Positions 17,812 to 26,391 are shown, numbered from the stretch's first letter. The stretch is 64,000 nucleotides of DNA from Halapricum desulfuricans (GCF_017094525.1 NZ_CP064788.1:868001-932000); one strand, 5' to 3'. A program made the numbers and translations. Notes: generated by a model from the letters alone, not told the origin.

Positions 17812-18573
17812 GTGACGAACACGCAGCTCACCCACATTCAGATCGATAACTACGGCCCCTGGACAGTGACTCCCGAACCGCGCCGGGAGGTCGACCTCCA
17901 GACGCTCCAGTCGCGGCTCTACGCCGACCTCTCGCAGTTTTTCGGTAATCGCGGCGGCTACACGTTCTTCACTCGATTCGACAATATGGTGGCCGTCTCC
18001 AACGGTCTGACGATGGACGATCATGCGATCCTTCAGGAATCGGTCGGCAATCGCTATCCCGTGACGATGAGCCTGAGCGTCGCGACCGGCACGACGCCTG
18101 CGAGCGCGCTCGCGACCGCGACCGAGCAACTTCAGGACGCCGGCAGCGCCCAGGACAAGTCCCGCCGGGAGATCCTGCGTGGCCGTCACATCGACGAGGA
18201 GTTCCGGACCGATGAGGACCTGCGGATCGCACACTTCGACGTCAACGACGCGACCGGCAAGTACACTGACCAGCTCAACGAGTTCGATACGTTCATCCGG
18301 ATCGAACAGGGCTACGCCTCGCTGATGAAGTACATGCGACACGCCTACGACAGCCTCTCGTTTTTCGTCGGCGGCGACAACATCATCGCGGTCTGTCCCG
18401 AACTGGACACCGGGGAGTACCGCGACGCGATCGAACACGTCCGCGACGACGTCGGCGTCGAACTCAAGGTCGGCGTCGGCGAGGGTCGCCGCGCCGACGA
18501 GGCCGGCATGGCCGCGAAACACGCCCTCGAGGAGTGCCGCGCGACAGGCGCGGACGTCGAACTCGACTGCTAG
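17812..18573 (+). CDS. gch3: GTP cyclohydrolase III
   Basis: A 253-residue archaeal enzyme (ArfA) that opens the GTP ring to the formamidopyrimidine product, the first step of archaeal riboflavin and F420 synthesis. The sequence TNTQLTHIQIDNYGPWTVTPEPRREVDLQTLQ, then FFGNRGGYTFFTRFDNMVA and HAYDSLSFFVGGDNIIAVCPE, shows the family's duplicated ferredoxin-like, adenylyl-cyclase-related fold. The start codon is GTG at 17812. Length matches the family. No other riboflavin gene is adjacent. Confidence 0.93.
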   Translation: MTNTQLTHIQIDNYGPWTVTPEPRREVDLQTLQSRLYADLSQFFGNRGGYTFFTRFDNMVAVSNGLTMDDHAILQESVGNRYPVTMSLSVATGTTPASALATATEQLQDAGSAQDKSRREILRGRHIDEEFRTDEDLRIAHFDVNDATGKYTDQLNEFDTFIRIEQGYASLMKYMRHAYDSLSFFVGGDNIIAVCPELDTGEYRDAIEHVRDDVGVELKVGVGEGRRADEAGMAAKHALEECRATGADVELDC

Positions 18574-18652
18574 GCGAATCGCCGGCTGCTATTCACTACC
18601 GTGGCAACATTAAGCATACGTCCGAGAGCCGTATAAACGTACTGCAGGTAGC

Positions 18653-18658
18653 TTTTAG
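18653..18658 (+). promoter_or_regulatory. TATA-like box for the CBS gene at 18683
   Basis: TTTTAG lies 25-30 bases before ATG 18683 in an A/T-rich intergenic stretch (18574-18682). A second TATA-like GTATAAA lies further up at 18631-18637. The placement suits a leaderless transcript. Confidence 0.45.
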
Positions 18659-18682
18659 ACGCCATCGCGCAAAATAGCACGT

Positions 18683-19246
18683 ATGAACGGCGACGTCACA
18701 GTTCAGGAGGCGATGACGCGTGACTACGTGGGGGTGAGTGGGTCCGATAGCGTCCGTGACACGGCGAAACTACTGCTCGAAGAGGAGACGCCGGGGGCAG
18801 TCGTCCTGAAGGGTCGGGAGCCGATCGGAATCGTCACCGCGAGTGATGCCCTCTCGTGTCACGTCGGCGACGAGAGTGCCGATGCGGCTGTGACCGAGTG
18901 CATGTCCGATGTCGTGCCCGAGGTCGCGCCCGACCAGCCGATCGAGGCCGCCGTCGACGAACTGTTCGCCCAGTCGGCGACGATGCTGGTCGTGACTGAC
19001 AACGGCGGCGAGCCGCTGGGCGTACTCACCCAGCGCGACGTGATCGCGGCGACGACGTTCACTCCGAGCGAGGTCAGTTCCGAGCAGAACGCCGAGCCGG
19101 CGCGTCTCGAATCCGAATCGCAAGCCCCGGCCGACGCGGACGGCGGCTACAGCGAGCAGGGAATCTGCGAGCGATGTGGCGCGCTCACGTCCGATCTGGT
19201 CTCGTTCAACGGGCAACTGCTCTGTCCGGACTGCCGTGAAGTCTGA
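18683..19246 (+). CDS. CBS-domain pair fused to a zinc ribbon
   Basis: A 187-residue protein. CBS 1 (about 6-60: VQEAMTRDYVGVSGSDSVRDTAKLLLEEETPGAVVLKGREPIGIVTASDA) and CBS 2 (about 70-128: MSDVVPEVAPDQPIEAAVDEL, NGGEPLGVLTQRDVI) normally form a nucleotide-binding Bateman module. An acidic linker leads to a C-terminal zinc ribbon ICERCGALTSD ... LLCPDCREV (CxxC x2). The layout suggests an energy- or nucleotide-sensing regulator with a protein- or nucleic-acid-binding ribbon, but the target is unknown. Confidence 0.86.
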   Translation: MNGDVTVQEAMTRDYVGVSGSDSVRDTAKLLLEEETPGAVVLKGREPIGIVTASDALSCHVGDESADAAVTECMSDVVPEVAPDQPIEAAVDELFAQSATMLVVTDNGGEPLGVLTQRDVIAATTFTPSEVSSEQNAEPARLESESQAPADADGGYSEQGICERCGALTSDLVSFNGQLLCPDCREV

Positions 19247-19324
19247 TGGTACTGCCCTCGATATTCAGTGGTCGAACTGCCCGATCTCAGGCACTCGTAC
19301 GCGAGTCGCGATGAACCGCCACAC

Positions 19325-19810
19325 ATGAGCGATCTCGATTCGGTCACGATCGAGTCAGCGACGATGGACGAACTGGACCGGCTGGTCGAGCGCTGGCTCG
19401 AACTGGCGGCTGGCCAGCGCGAGTACGGCTCGCAGTTGCAGACGGCGACCAACCGGAGCCGGATCCGGGACTCGTTCGCACGACGGATCGCTGGCGGGCA
19501 GGCACGTGTCGCCCGAGACGGCGACCGGATCGTCGGCTTCGTCACGTTCACGATGGAGGGAAGCACGTTTTCGAAGTCGGTCCAGCGCGGGGTCGTCCAG
19601 AACCTCTACGTCGAGCCGGAGTCGCGCAGTGAGGGAATCGGAACGCGACTGCTCGAAGCCGCGGAGCGCGCGCTCATCGAGGCCGGGGCGGACGCGATCT
19701 CACTGGAAGCGATGGCGGACAACGAGTCGGCCCGACAGTTCTACCGCGACCGCGGCTACCGTCCCCATCGTGTTACCTACGAAAAGTCGGTCGAAAACGA
19801 TACGCCTTAA
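19325..19810 (+). CDS. GNAT-family N-acetyltransferase
   Basis: A 161-residue GNAT protein. The acetyl-CoA-binding segment is QNLYVEPESRSEGIGTRLLEAAERAL (R/Q-x-x-G-x-G/A form: RSEGIGTR) at about 98-122, followed by ISLEAMADNESARQFYRDRGYRP, the family's last strand and helix. The acceptor is unknown. ATG 19325 is chosen because the upstream in-frame stretch is not protein-like. The tRNA-Thr gene follows 26 bases after the stop. Confidence 0.82.
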   Translation: MSDLDSVTIESATMDELDRLVERWLELAAGQREYGSQLQTATNRSRIRDSFARRIAGGQARVARDGDRIVGFVTFTMEGSTFSKSVQRGVVQNLYVEPESRSEGIGTRLLEAAERALIEAGADAISLEAMADNESARQFYRDRGYRPHRVTYEKSVENDTP

Positions 19811-19836
19811 ACCCTCACCCCACTACCACCACGTGC

Positions 19837-19910
19837 GCCAGGGGAGCTTGGGTGGTCCAAGCACCCGACTTGTAATCGGGAGTTCACGGGTTCAAATCCC
19901 GTCCCTGGCT
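19837..19910 (+). tRNA. tRNA-Thr (anticodon UGU)
   Basis: A 74-nt cloverleaf. The acceptor stem GCCAGGG (19837-19843) pairs with CCCTGGC (19903-19909), with T as discriminator. The D-stem is GCTT/AAGC. The anticodon stem CCCGA/TCGGG encloses the loop CTTGTAA, placing TGT at the anticodon (threonine, ACA codons). The T-stem ACGGG/CCCGT encloses TTCAAAT. CCA is not encoded. No intron is seen. An inverted 13-nt copy of the T-arm lies 48 bases downstream. Confidence 0.95.
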
Positions 19911-19948
19911 CTTCTGCGCGAACGAACGTGAGCGGTGAAAGTCACCGA

Positions 19949-19961
19949 GGGATTTGAACCC
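19949..19961. repeat. Inverted copy of the tRNA T-arm
   Basis: GGGATTTGAACCC here is the exact reverse complement of GGGTTCAAATCCC at 19888-19900 in the tRNA. It is followed by a G/C-rich hairpin (about 19973-19994, containing GCGCGAACG...AGTGAGCGCG) of a kind that recurs in haloarchaeal intergenic DNA. It may be a relic of an integration site or a trailer structure that can pair with the tRNA; both are inferences. Confidence 0.5.
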
Positions 19962-20039
19962 CGGAAGTCGCAGCGCGCGAACGCAGTGAGCGCGACCGTC
20001 TTCCCGTGGGAAAAAGTCCGCCCAGCAAAGCCCGCACCG

Positions 20040-20867
20040 CTAGAGATCGATTCGATCGCCGATCTCGATAACCTTGACCTGCTCGGGGTACTCGAAACTC
20101 CGGGCGTGGTGGTGCAACACGGTCGGGTCAGCGTTCAGTCCCTTCCACATGTCCCAGTGTGTCGGCACGAGCGTCTCGACCTGAAGTTCGTTGGCGGCCT
20201 CGATAATCTCGTTTTCGTCGTTGTACCACTTCGTGTACTTGGGGTCGCGGGTCTGCTTGTCGCGGATCATCCCGGCACTGCCGAATGCCAGCGCCGCCGC
20301 GTCGATGTCGTAGTTTTCCCCGACAGGCTCGAACGCACCCGGCCTGGCGTCGCCACCGTGGACGAACGTCCCCGCCTCGTGTTCGAAGACGTAAGCGACG
20401 GAATGGGTCGCGTCGGGATCGTTTGCGGGCTCGACAGTGATCGTCAGCGATCCCAGTTCGACGGTGTCGCCCTCGCTCACTTCGACGAACTGGTCGTCGC
20501 TGATCGCCCACCGTTCGTCCCAGCCGGCCTCGCGAGCGGCGGCGAGGCTGTCGTCCGGTCCGTAGAACGGTGCGCCGGAATCCTCGAGGATCGGGCCGGT
20601 CGATTCGCCGTGGACGTGATCGGTGTGTTCGTGCGTCGCGAACACGGCGTCGACGGGGCCGACGTCCTCGGGATCGAACGGCACCGGGATCATGCGGACG
20701 GTGCGAGGCGGGTCGCCGGTCCCGAGATAAGGGTCGACGAACACCGTCGTGCCGTCGTCGGCCTTCAGGACGAACCCATTGCACCCGAGATACCAGATCG
20801 CGACGCCTTCGGGGTCGGCGTCCTCGATCGCACGCGGGAGCCAGTCTCCCCAGTCGCTGTGTACCAT
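20040..20867 (-). CDS. Metallo-beta-lactamase-fold hydrolase (UlaG-like)
   Basis: A 275-residue MBL-fold protein. The zinc motif ATHEHTDHVHG (HxHxDH) lies at about 77-87, with metal ligands likely in FVHGGDARPG and LVPTHWDMWKG. The overall layout (WYLGCNGFVLKADDGTTVFVDPYLG at the N-terminus) matches UlaG/L-ascorbate-6-phosphate lactonase relatives, but haloarchaeal members act on unknown substrates. ATG 20867. The gene upstream on this strand is rfcS, separated by a stem-loop element at 20981-21060. Confidence 0.85.
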   Translation of the reverse strand: MVHSDWGDWLPRAIEDADPEGVAIWYLGCNGFVLKADDGTTVFVDPYLGTGDPPRTVRMIPVPFDPEDVGPVDAVFATHEHTDHVHGESTGPILEDSGAPFYGPDDSLAAAREAGWDERWAISDDQFVEVSEGDTVELGSLTITVEPANDPDATHSVAYVFEHEAGTFVHGGDARPGAFEPVGENYDIDAAALAFGSAGMIRDKQTRDPKYTKWYNDENEIIEAANELQVETLVPTHWDMWKGLNADPTVLHHHARSFEYPEQVKVIEIGDRIDL

Positions 20868-20980
20868 ACTGTTCGTTCCGCTGTCGGGACGGCTAAGGGT
20901 TTCGAACCGGCCGAACCGGACCGTCGGTCCGATCGTTCAGGAGACCAGAGCAGGATCGAAGAGGGCGACGCAGTCGCCTT

Positions 20981-21060
20981 ATACTGCCGGCTGTAAGTTC
21001 GTAAAGATATTCGGCACGACGTCGTGCCGAATCATTTCGAAAAGTTACAGCCGGCAGTAT
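20981..21060 (-). repeat. 80-bp stem-loop element abutting the rfcS stop codon
   Basis: The arms ATACTGCCGGCTGTAA (20981-20996) and its perfect reverse complement (21045-21060) enclose a 48-base interior that itself contains a perfect 24-bp palindrome (21009-21032). The outer base at 21060 is the last base of the rfcS TAA stop (minus strand). A relative of the same length and orientation follows guaA at 45895-45975. The element lies where an rfcS mRNA would end, so terminator, mRNA-stability structure or small mobile repeat are all possible. Confidence 0.75.
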
Positions 21061-24000
21061 TAGTCTTCCAGCGCGAGCGACGCCAGCAGCGCCTCGAGTT
21101 GGATACGCTCGTTCGCGCCTTCGGTGATCCGGTAGTCGGCCTCGCCGACGCGGTCGAGAATCCGCACGGCGGCCTCGTCGCCGACATCGAACTCCCAGAC
21201 TGACCGGTGGATCTGATCGAGGATGTCTCCGCCGGCGATGCCCTGATCGGTGAGCAGTCGGTCGAGTTCCGACCGCGCGGCGGTGAAATCGCCGTCCAGC
21301 GCCTGCTCGACCATCGCAGTGATCTCTTCGGGACGGGCCGTCGAGGTGATCTTGAAGACGGCGTCCTCGTCGACGACGTTGCCGGTGACCGAAGCGGCCT
21401 GTAGCCCGTTGATCGCCTTGCGCATGTCGCCGCCGACCACGTAGATCAGCGCCTCGACGCCGTCGTCAGTGATCTCGATTCCCTCGGCCTCGGCGATCCG
21501 GAGGATCTGCTCTTCGATGGCGTCGTCACCGAGCGGCGAGAACCGGAAGACGGCACAGCGAGACTGGATGGGGTCGATGATCTGACTGGAGTAGTTACAC
21601 GAGAGGATAAACCGGACGTTGTTCGAGAACTGCTCCATCGTCCGGCGGAGCGCTGATTGCGCCTCGGAGGTAAGTGCGTCGGCCTCATCGAGGAATATAA
21701 TACGATATTCGTACCCTCCAAAAGAAGTCCGCGCGAAGGACTTGACCCGGTCGCGAATGACGTCGATCCCGCGCTGGTCGGAAGCGTTCAGCTCCAGGAA
21801 GTTGTCCTGCCAGTCGTCGCCGTACAGCTCGCGGGCGATCGCCATGGCGGAAGTCGTATTGTGAACAACTGTTGGCACTTCCCCAGCGACGTAATTACGA
21901 TGTGTCGGAACGGTGAGGTCGTATACGTGAATGGGCTCGTCGACGGTTTCAATTTCCGTCACTTCGTCGAAGTACAACCTGGCTGTTGCGAGTGTGTCCA
22001 GCGTAGCGACTAGTTCGACAGCTTTTGCAGACAGCATTTCCGAGGCCATCTCGTCGATACGAGTCGCCACTGTTTCGAACCGGGTCAGCGACTTGATCGA
22101 GTGGTCGTTGTTCGTCAAGAGGTTCTTGATATCGGTTCCCCGAAGATGCGTTCCGTTGGCGATGGCACTGTACTCGAGATCGAGAGAATCGACGGCGCCC
22201 CGGAGCGTCGCTTTTAGTTCGCCAATATCTGGATAGTCGTTGGCGTCGAGCTTTTCGAGTAAGTCGAACGCTCGTCCAGCGTATGGGTTCCGGTCTCCAG
22301 TCCCGTATTCCGCAAGCCGGGAAGCACTGATACCAGTTGATTCCGCAACCGCTGACTGGGCAGATCGTTCGGTAAGCGCGTGTCGTGTCTCGGCCCATCG
22401 GATCGGCACCGACGACACTTTCTGGATTGTCGGCCGGACAGCGACTAGCGTCTCTCTCACTTCTTGCGCTGCTTCGAGACGCTCGGAAGCGGCTTCGATG
22501 ACGTCATCAAGCGCGTGGCGGTATCGCTCACGACCCGGCGTTTCAGGGTTCAACGACTTCGGAACTAGCGCCGACTTCGAGAGGTTGAGTTCGTCACAGA
22601 GGCTATCGACTGCCGTCTGAACAGGCATTGTGTCGTGATTTGGATTCCCCTCCTTCGAAGCGTGACGTGTCAGTGCCTCGCGCTTGTAGTCAATCGAGAA
22701 TCCGACTTCGTCCTCGAACCGAGCTAGATGGGATGCGCCAGATATCAACAACGTCTCATACTGGCGTTCGGTCCCGCTCCCGTTTGTTGCCGCTTTGTGT
22801 TTGGTCTTCCGGCGGCTTGGAATCCCGAAACCCGCGAGCAGATATGACAACAGCGTAATGAGCCGCCCGTCTTTCTGTGAGAGTTCGATAATACCGTTCT
22901 TTGAGACGTGACTTTCGGCATCGAACACAGCTCGTAGAAATCGACGCCTCGTCTTCTCGTCAGCTCGAGTCAGACGATTCCCGATAGCACGGTCCGACTC
23001 ACCTTTTGCCGGAAAGACATCGAAACAGGATTCAAGGAACGCGGTCAACGATCGGCTATTGATACCAACGTATGGAACGTCTTTCTGCGTTCCTCGTTTT
23101 GACTCGATCCCGAATAGGCGTTGCGCGAGTGATTCAAACCGATCGAGTAATTGCTCGTCAGTGTTGTAGAACTTGATTCGCCCGTCTTCTATTTGCGCTT
23201 CACTCACAGCGAGCCCCAGAAATTCGCCGATCTCTGGGGAAACCTCCCAGACTGGTGAAATAGGCGGGGAACGACGACCGTTCGAAGTGGCAACGCGCTG
23301 GATTGCGATGATGTGGTCTTGCAGACGCGACTGCGCAACGTCGAGGTCACGGAGGTATGAGAGCGAACAGACAGTGCTTTGAGTTTCGAGGGTGTCGGAG
23401 TCAATTCGGCGGCGCACTGCTGTCGCATATTTACGCGTCACGTCAGTACGCGAAGCTATTTCTTTCGGAGTTTGGTCTAATCGTAACCCACGAATGATCT
23501 GTTTCTTTTGCCCGACGAACTGCTCTTCGGGCGGAATATCATGCTCTCGTGCGAACGTTTCAGAGACATGAACGAGAGTGCGGTCCCCATCAAGCGCTTG
23601 GAGCCAGTCAAGGTCAGTATCGGTTTCGGGTAGTGGTGCATGGAGCGGCCGGACGATACGATCTCCGGGTTCGAGATCCGCGGCCGGTTGCCACGAGAGC
23701 CCGTCATTGGTGATGACGAGGTACCGATGCTCTGGAGTGGTCGTCATCTCTGTCCCATCCCTGCTCGTAATCCGGATCCCCGTTTCGGCGTGATCACTGT
23801 ACAGGTGAGACACGGGCGAGTACTCCATTTTCCCACTGTCGGCGAATGATAACACCTGCAGTGAGGAGGGTGCCGGCTCGAAACCATTGGCGTCGCCGAC
23901 AATATCTTCGATTTGGTATAGCCCACTGTTCGTGAGTACCGGTGTGTCACCAGTCACACACTTTCCCGTACCTGCAGGACCTGAAAATAACATGTGGCTC

Positions 24001-24140
24001 AGGTCGTTTCGGTCGACGTAACTCTGCAGTCGTTCGATGATATCCTCGTGGCCGGCGACCTCCGAGAGAGTCTGGGGACGGTATTTCTCGATCCAGACTT
24101 CCTCGCGGCCCGCCCGCGACGCTGACTCGCCCTCGCTCAT
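21060..24140 (-). CDS. rfcS: Replication factor C small subunit with an intein
   Basis: A 1,026-residue precursor. The host part is 325 residues: 1-60 ends in the Walker A GPAGTGK, which is interrupted by a 701-residue intein (21858-23960), and resumes with [11 protein letters not shown]. Walker B is FLDEADALT, the SRC box [10 protein letters not shown], sensor 2 [11 protein letters not shown]. With the large subunit it loads the PCNA clamp at primer ends. ATG 24140 ([22 protein letters not shown]) is preceded by a TATA-like TTTATC at 24165-24170, ruling out the longer upstream frame that reads through a tandem repeat. The stop overlaps the stem-loop element. Confidence 0.95.
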   Translation of the reverse strand: MSEGESASRAGREEVWIEKYRPQTLSEVAGHEDIIERLQSYVDRNDLSHMLFSGPAGTGKCVTGDTPVLTNSGLYQIEDIVGDANGFEPAPSSLQVLSFADSGKMEYSPVSHLYSDHAETGIRITSRDGTEMTTTPEHRYLVITNDGLSWQPAADLEPGDRIVRPLHAPLPETDTDLDWLQALDGDRTLVHVSETFAREHDIPPEEQFVGQKKQIIRGLRLDQTPKEIASRTDVTRKYATAVRRRIDSDTLETQSTVCSLSYLRDLDVAQSRLQDHIIAIQRVATSNGRRSPPISPVWEVSPEIGEFLGLAVSEAQIEDGRIKFYNTDEQLLDRFESLAQRLFGIESKRGTQKDVPYVGINSRSLTAFLESCFDVFPAKGESDRAIGNRLTRADEKTRRRFLRAVFDAESHVSKNGIIELSQKDGRLITLLSYLLAGFGIPSRRKTKHKAATNGSGTERQYETLLISGASHLARFEDEVGFSIDYKREALTRHASKEGNPNHDTMPVQTAVDSLCDELNLSKSALVPKSLNPETPGRERYRHALDDVIEAASERLEAAQEVRETLVAVRPTIQKVSSVPIRWAETRHALTERSAQSAVAESTGISASRLAEYGTGDRNPYAGRAFDLLEKLDANDYPDIGELKATLRGAVDSLDLEYSAIANGTHLRGTDIKNLLTNNDHSIKSLTRFETVATRIDEMASEMLSAKAVELVATLDTLATARLYFDEVTEIETVDEPIHVYDLTVPTHRNYVAGEVPTVVHNTTSAMAIARELYGDDWQDNFLELNASDQRGIDVIRDRVKSFARTSFGGYEYRIIFLDEADALTSEAQSALRRTMEQFSNNVRFILSCNYSSQIIDPIQSRCAVFRFSPLGDDAIEEQILRIAEAEGIEITDDGVEALIYVVGGDMRKAINGLQAASVTGNVVDEDAVFKITSTARPEEITAMVEQALDGDFTAARSELDRLLTDQGIAGGDILDQIHRSVWEFDVGDEAAVRILDRVGEADYRITEGANERIQLEALLASLALED
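21858..23960 (-). other. Intein in the RfcS P-loop, with LAGLIDADG endonuclease
   Basis: The spliced-out segment is 701 residues, from Cys ([13 protein letters not shown], block A) to VVHN (block G), followed by Thr of the extein. Block B is [10 protein letters not shown]. The homing endonuclease motifs are FLGLAVSEA (block C) and [10 protein letters not shown] (block E); the acidic residues E and D are both kept, so it could still cut. Block F is [17 protein letters not shown]. The site, after GPAGTGK, is the known RFC intein insertion point. The intein is visibly more A/T-rich than the extein. Confidence 0.93.
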
Positions 24141-24164
24141 GGTCGTGGTGTGGCCCCGGTCGGT

Positions 24165-24170
24165 GATAAA
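24165..24170 (-). promoter_or_regulatory. TATA-like box for rfcS
   Basis: The minus strand reads TTTATC, 25-30 bases before ATG 24140. It supports that start over the longer open frame and lies just before the tandem repeat at 24174. Confidence 0.5.
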
Positions 24171-24173
24171 CCC

Positions 24174-24316
24174 CGCGAGGACGAGCGAAGCGAGTCCTCG
24201 AAGTGAAGCGAGCGGTGACAACGGAGCCGTGAGCCGCGAGGACGAGCGAAGCGAGTCCTCGAAGTGAAGCGAGCGGGGAGAGACGACCCGCGAGCCGCGA
24301 GGACGAGCGAAGCGAG
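24174..24316. repeat. 61-bp-period tandem repeat with hairpins
   Basis: A 42-base unit starting CGCGAGGACGAGCGAAGCGA recurs at 24174, 24235 and (partial) 24296, exactly 61 bases apart. The first two copies continue as GTCCTCGAAGTGAAGCGAGC; the third stops at 24316. The 19-base spacers differ. Each unit holds GAGGAC...GTCCTC, able to fold into a hairpin. The repeat fills the rfcS/samp2 intergenic gap and so lies between two divergent promoters. Confidence 0.8.
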
Positions 24317-24361
24317 TTGCGAGAACGCTACGCTCATGTGGGCTGGCACGAATCCACACGT

Positions 24362-24562
24362 ATGCGCGTCACCGTCGACGTCGTCGGCGAGGATACCCAC
24401 GAGATCGAACTCGAGGCGGACGGCACCTACGCGGATCTGCTGGAGCCGCTCGAATACAGCCGCCACGAGGTCTCGATCGTCGTCGACGGCCAGCCGGTTC
24501 CCGAAGACCAGTCCGTCGAGGTCGATCGCGTGCAGGTCCTCAGACTCGTTCAGGGTGGCTAG
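24362..24562 (+). CDS. samp2: Ubiquitin-like small archaeal modifier protein 2
   Basis: A 66-residue beta-grasp protein ending in the diglycine LRLVQGG. The sequence [21 protein letters not shown], then [23 protein letters not shown] and [18 protein letters not shown] closely matches Haloferax SAMP2 as I remember it. SAMP2 is adenylated by UbaA, attached to lysines, and also carries sulfur for tRNA thiolation. A missed call by length in many pipelines. A GNAT gene starts one base after its stop (TAGG ATG), and rfcS is divergent, an order I recall as shared with Haloferax. Confidence 0.92.
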   Translation: MRVTVDVVGEDTHEIELEADGTYADLLEPLEYSRHEVSIVVDGQPVPEDQSVEVDRVQVLRLVQGG

Positions 24563-24563
24563 G

Positions 24564-24944
24564 ATGGTCCGTGTGCGACAGGCGAAACCGACCGAATTCG
24601 AGCCCGCCACGTCGATTCTCGACGCCGCTGTCCTCGAAACCGACCCCGGACTAGTTCGACAGCGTATCGACAACGACCGGGTGCTCGTCGCCGTCGACGA
24701 CGGGCGAATCGTCGGTTCCGTCGTCGCACAGTCGATCGATCAGGGGGTCCGAATCGACGCGATCGCGGTACGCAAGCGCCGCCAGGGGCAGGGGATCGGG
24801 ACGATGCTTGTCGAGACGCTACTTGACCATCATGAGCGTGTCATCGCCGAATTCGACGACCGGGCGCGGCCGTTCTACGAGGCACTCGGATTCGAAATAC
24901 AGGAGCAGCAATCGGGACGGTATCGCGGCGTCCGGACGACCTAG
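24564..24944 (+). CDS. GNAT-family N-acetyltransferase
   Basis: A 126-residue GNAT protein. The segment RIDAIAVRKRRQGQGIGTMLVETLL carries the acetyl-CoA loop RRQGQGIG at about 75-82, and the end reads FYEALGFEIQ. It is tightly coupled to samp2 (one base between genes), which suggests but does not prove a functional tie. Its TAG stop is shared through CTAG at 24941-24944 with the convergent phosphohexomutase. Confidence 0.82.
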   Translation: MVRVRQAKPTEFEPATSILDAAVLETDPGLVRQRIDNDRVLVAVDDGRIVGSVVAQSIDQGVRIDAIAVRKRRQGQGIGTMLVETLLDHHERVIAEFDDRARPFYEALGFEIQEQQSGRYRGVRTT

Positions 24945-26317
24945 ACGAGCGGTTCGACCAGATCGCGGCCGGCATCGAGCAGCGCTTCGACGCGCTCGGG
25001 ACTGTCGGCTTCGGCGTAGACCCGGAGCTTGGGCTCGGTGCCGCTGGGACGGACCAGCACCCAGGTGTCGTCTTCGAAGGTGATCTTAAACCCGTCGACG
25101 GTGTTCACGCTTGCGACCGCCGCGCCCGCGAGTTCGTCGGGGAGCGCACCGTCGAGTTCTTCGAGGACGCCGTCCTTGCGCGCGTCGGGACAGGCGACGC
25201 TGATGCGGTCCTGGAAGACGTGGCCGTGCTCGTCGTGAATCTCGGCGATCCGGTCGTCGATCGGCCGTTCGGCCTCGGCAGCGGCCGCAAGCAGCGCGAT
25301 CAGGACGCCGTCCTTGTTGCGCAAATGGCTCGTGATGCCGAACCCACCGGACTCCTCGCCGCCCATGAGCGCGTCGTGATCTTCCATCGCCTGGGCGACC
25401 CACTTGAACCCGACCGCCGTCTCGAAGACCTCCTCGCCGTGTGCGCGGGCGACCTTGTCCAGGATGCTCGACGTCGAGACCGTCCGAACGGCGGGTCCGG
25501 ATCCGTCTTCGAGCAGATATTCATAGAGGACGGCGTACTGGAGGCTCGGGTCGAGGAACCCTTCCTCGGGCGTGACGACGCTGATTCGGTCGGCGTCGCC
25601 GTCGTTTGCGATCCCCAGATCGGCCTCACCCTCGGTGACTGTTTCGATGAGGTCGTGCAGGCGGTCGGCCTCCGGTTCCGGGGGCGTGCCGCCGAACTCC
25701 GGATCGCGTTCACACCGGAGTTCGATCACGTCCGCACCGGCCCGCTCCAGCAGGTCGCCGGTCACGTCCCGACCGCTGCCGTGCATGGCGTCGTAGGCGA
25801 TAGTCAACCCCGAGAGGTCGGCGTCGACGAACTCCAGGACGTGTTCGAGGTACGGCTCGACGAAGTCGGTCTCGGAGACCGAGCCGTGATCCAGCTCCGG
25901 GACGGTCTCGGGTTCGGCGAGCAGTTCCTCGAGTCGGTCGGTCACTTCGGGCAGTGCCGGCGCGCCCCCTTCGGGGATGAACTTCACGCCGTTGTAGTTC
26001 GGCGGGTTGTGACTGGCGGTGACCATCAGCGCACCGGCCAGGTCGTGATCGCGAACGGCCCAGCCGACCACGGGCGTCGGGCAATCCCGCTCGCTCAGCA
26101 GGACTTCGATCCCGTTGCCGGCCAGCGTCCGTGCGAGGTCTTCCGCGAATCCCCGCGAACTGTCCCGCGCGTCGTAGCCGACCGCGACGGGACCGTCCCC
26201 GTCCAGATACGTCGCGACAGCCTGACCGACCATCCGAACGCGCGGCGTCGTGAACACGTCGAGCGTCGCTCGCCAGCCGTCGGTACCGAACTCGATAGCG
26301 TCAGCGTCAGTTCCCAT
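24941..26317 (-). CDS. Phosphohexomutase (phosphoglucomutase/phosphomannomutase)
   Basis: A 458-residue alpha-D-phosphohexomutase that moves phosphate between C1 and C6 of glucose, mannose or an aminosugar. Domain 1 holds the phosphoserine loop VTASHNPPNYNGVKF (S102); domain 2 the metal loop GIANDGDADRIS; domain 3 GGEESGGFG, which binds sugar; domain 4 VRPSGTEPKLRVY, which binds phosphate. The GEESGG form does not settle the sugar. ATG 26317 is chosen because an upstream in-frame stretch is not conserved-looking. It could supply sugar-1-phosphate to the glycan genes. Confidence 0.92.
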   Translation of the reverse strand: MGTDADAIEFGTDGWRATLDVFTTPRVRMVGQAVATYLDGDGPVAVGYDARDSSRGFAEDLARTLAGNGIEVLLSERDCPTPVVGWAVRDHDLAGALMVTASHNPPNYNGVKFIPEGGAPALPEVTDRLEELLAEPETVPELDHGSVSETDFVEPYLEHVLEFVDADLSGLTIAYDAMHGSGRDVTGDLLERAGADVIELRCERDPEFGGTPPEPEADRLHDLIETVTEGEADLGIANDGDADRISVVTPEEGFLDPSLQYAVLYEYLLEDGSGPAVRTVSTSSILDKVARAHGEEVFETAVGFKWVAQAMEDHDALMGGEESGGFGITSHLRNKDGVLIALLAAAAEAERPIDDRIAEIHDEHGHVFQDRISVACPDARKDGVLEELDGALPDELAGAAVASVNTVDGFKITFEDDTWVLVRPSGTEPKLRVYAEADSPERVEALLDAGRDLVEPLV

Positions 26318-26391
26318 ACCCCCGAGTCGGCCCTCCGCGAGCAAAAAGATGCCCCATCGTTGGTCGCTTGCCGGTTATCCGCCAGGGCCGA

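Noticed and set aside
19837-20040. A full integrated element at tRNA-Thr
   Set aside because: Only a 13-base inverted T-arm copy is present. There is no integrase gene and no direct repeat of the tRNA 3' end in the window.
24174-24316. CRISPR array
   Set aside because: The repeat recurs three times with 19-base spacers, but the repeat is 42 bases, the last copy is partial, spacers resemble each other and no cas gene is near.
24141-24359. N-terminal extension of rfcS (73 codons)
   Set aside because: It translates the 61-bp tandem repeats and lies upstream of a good TATA-like box at 24165-24170. The RfcS fold begins after ATG 24140.
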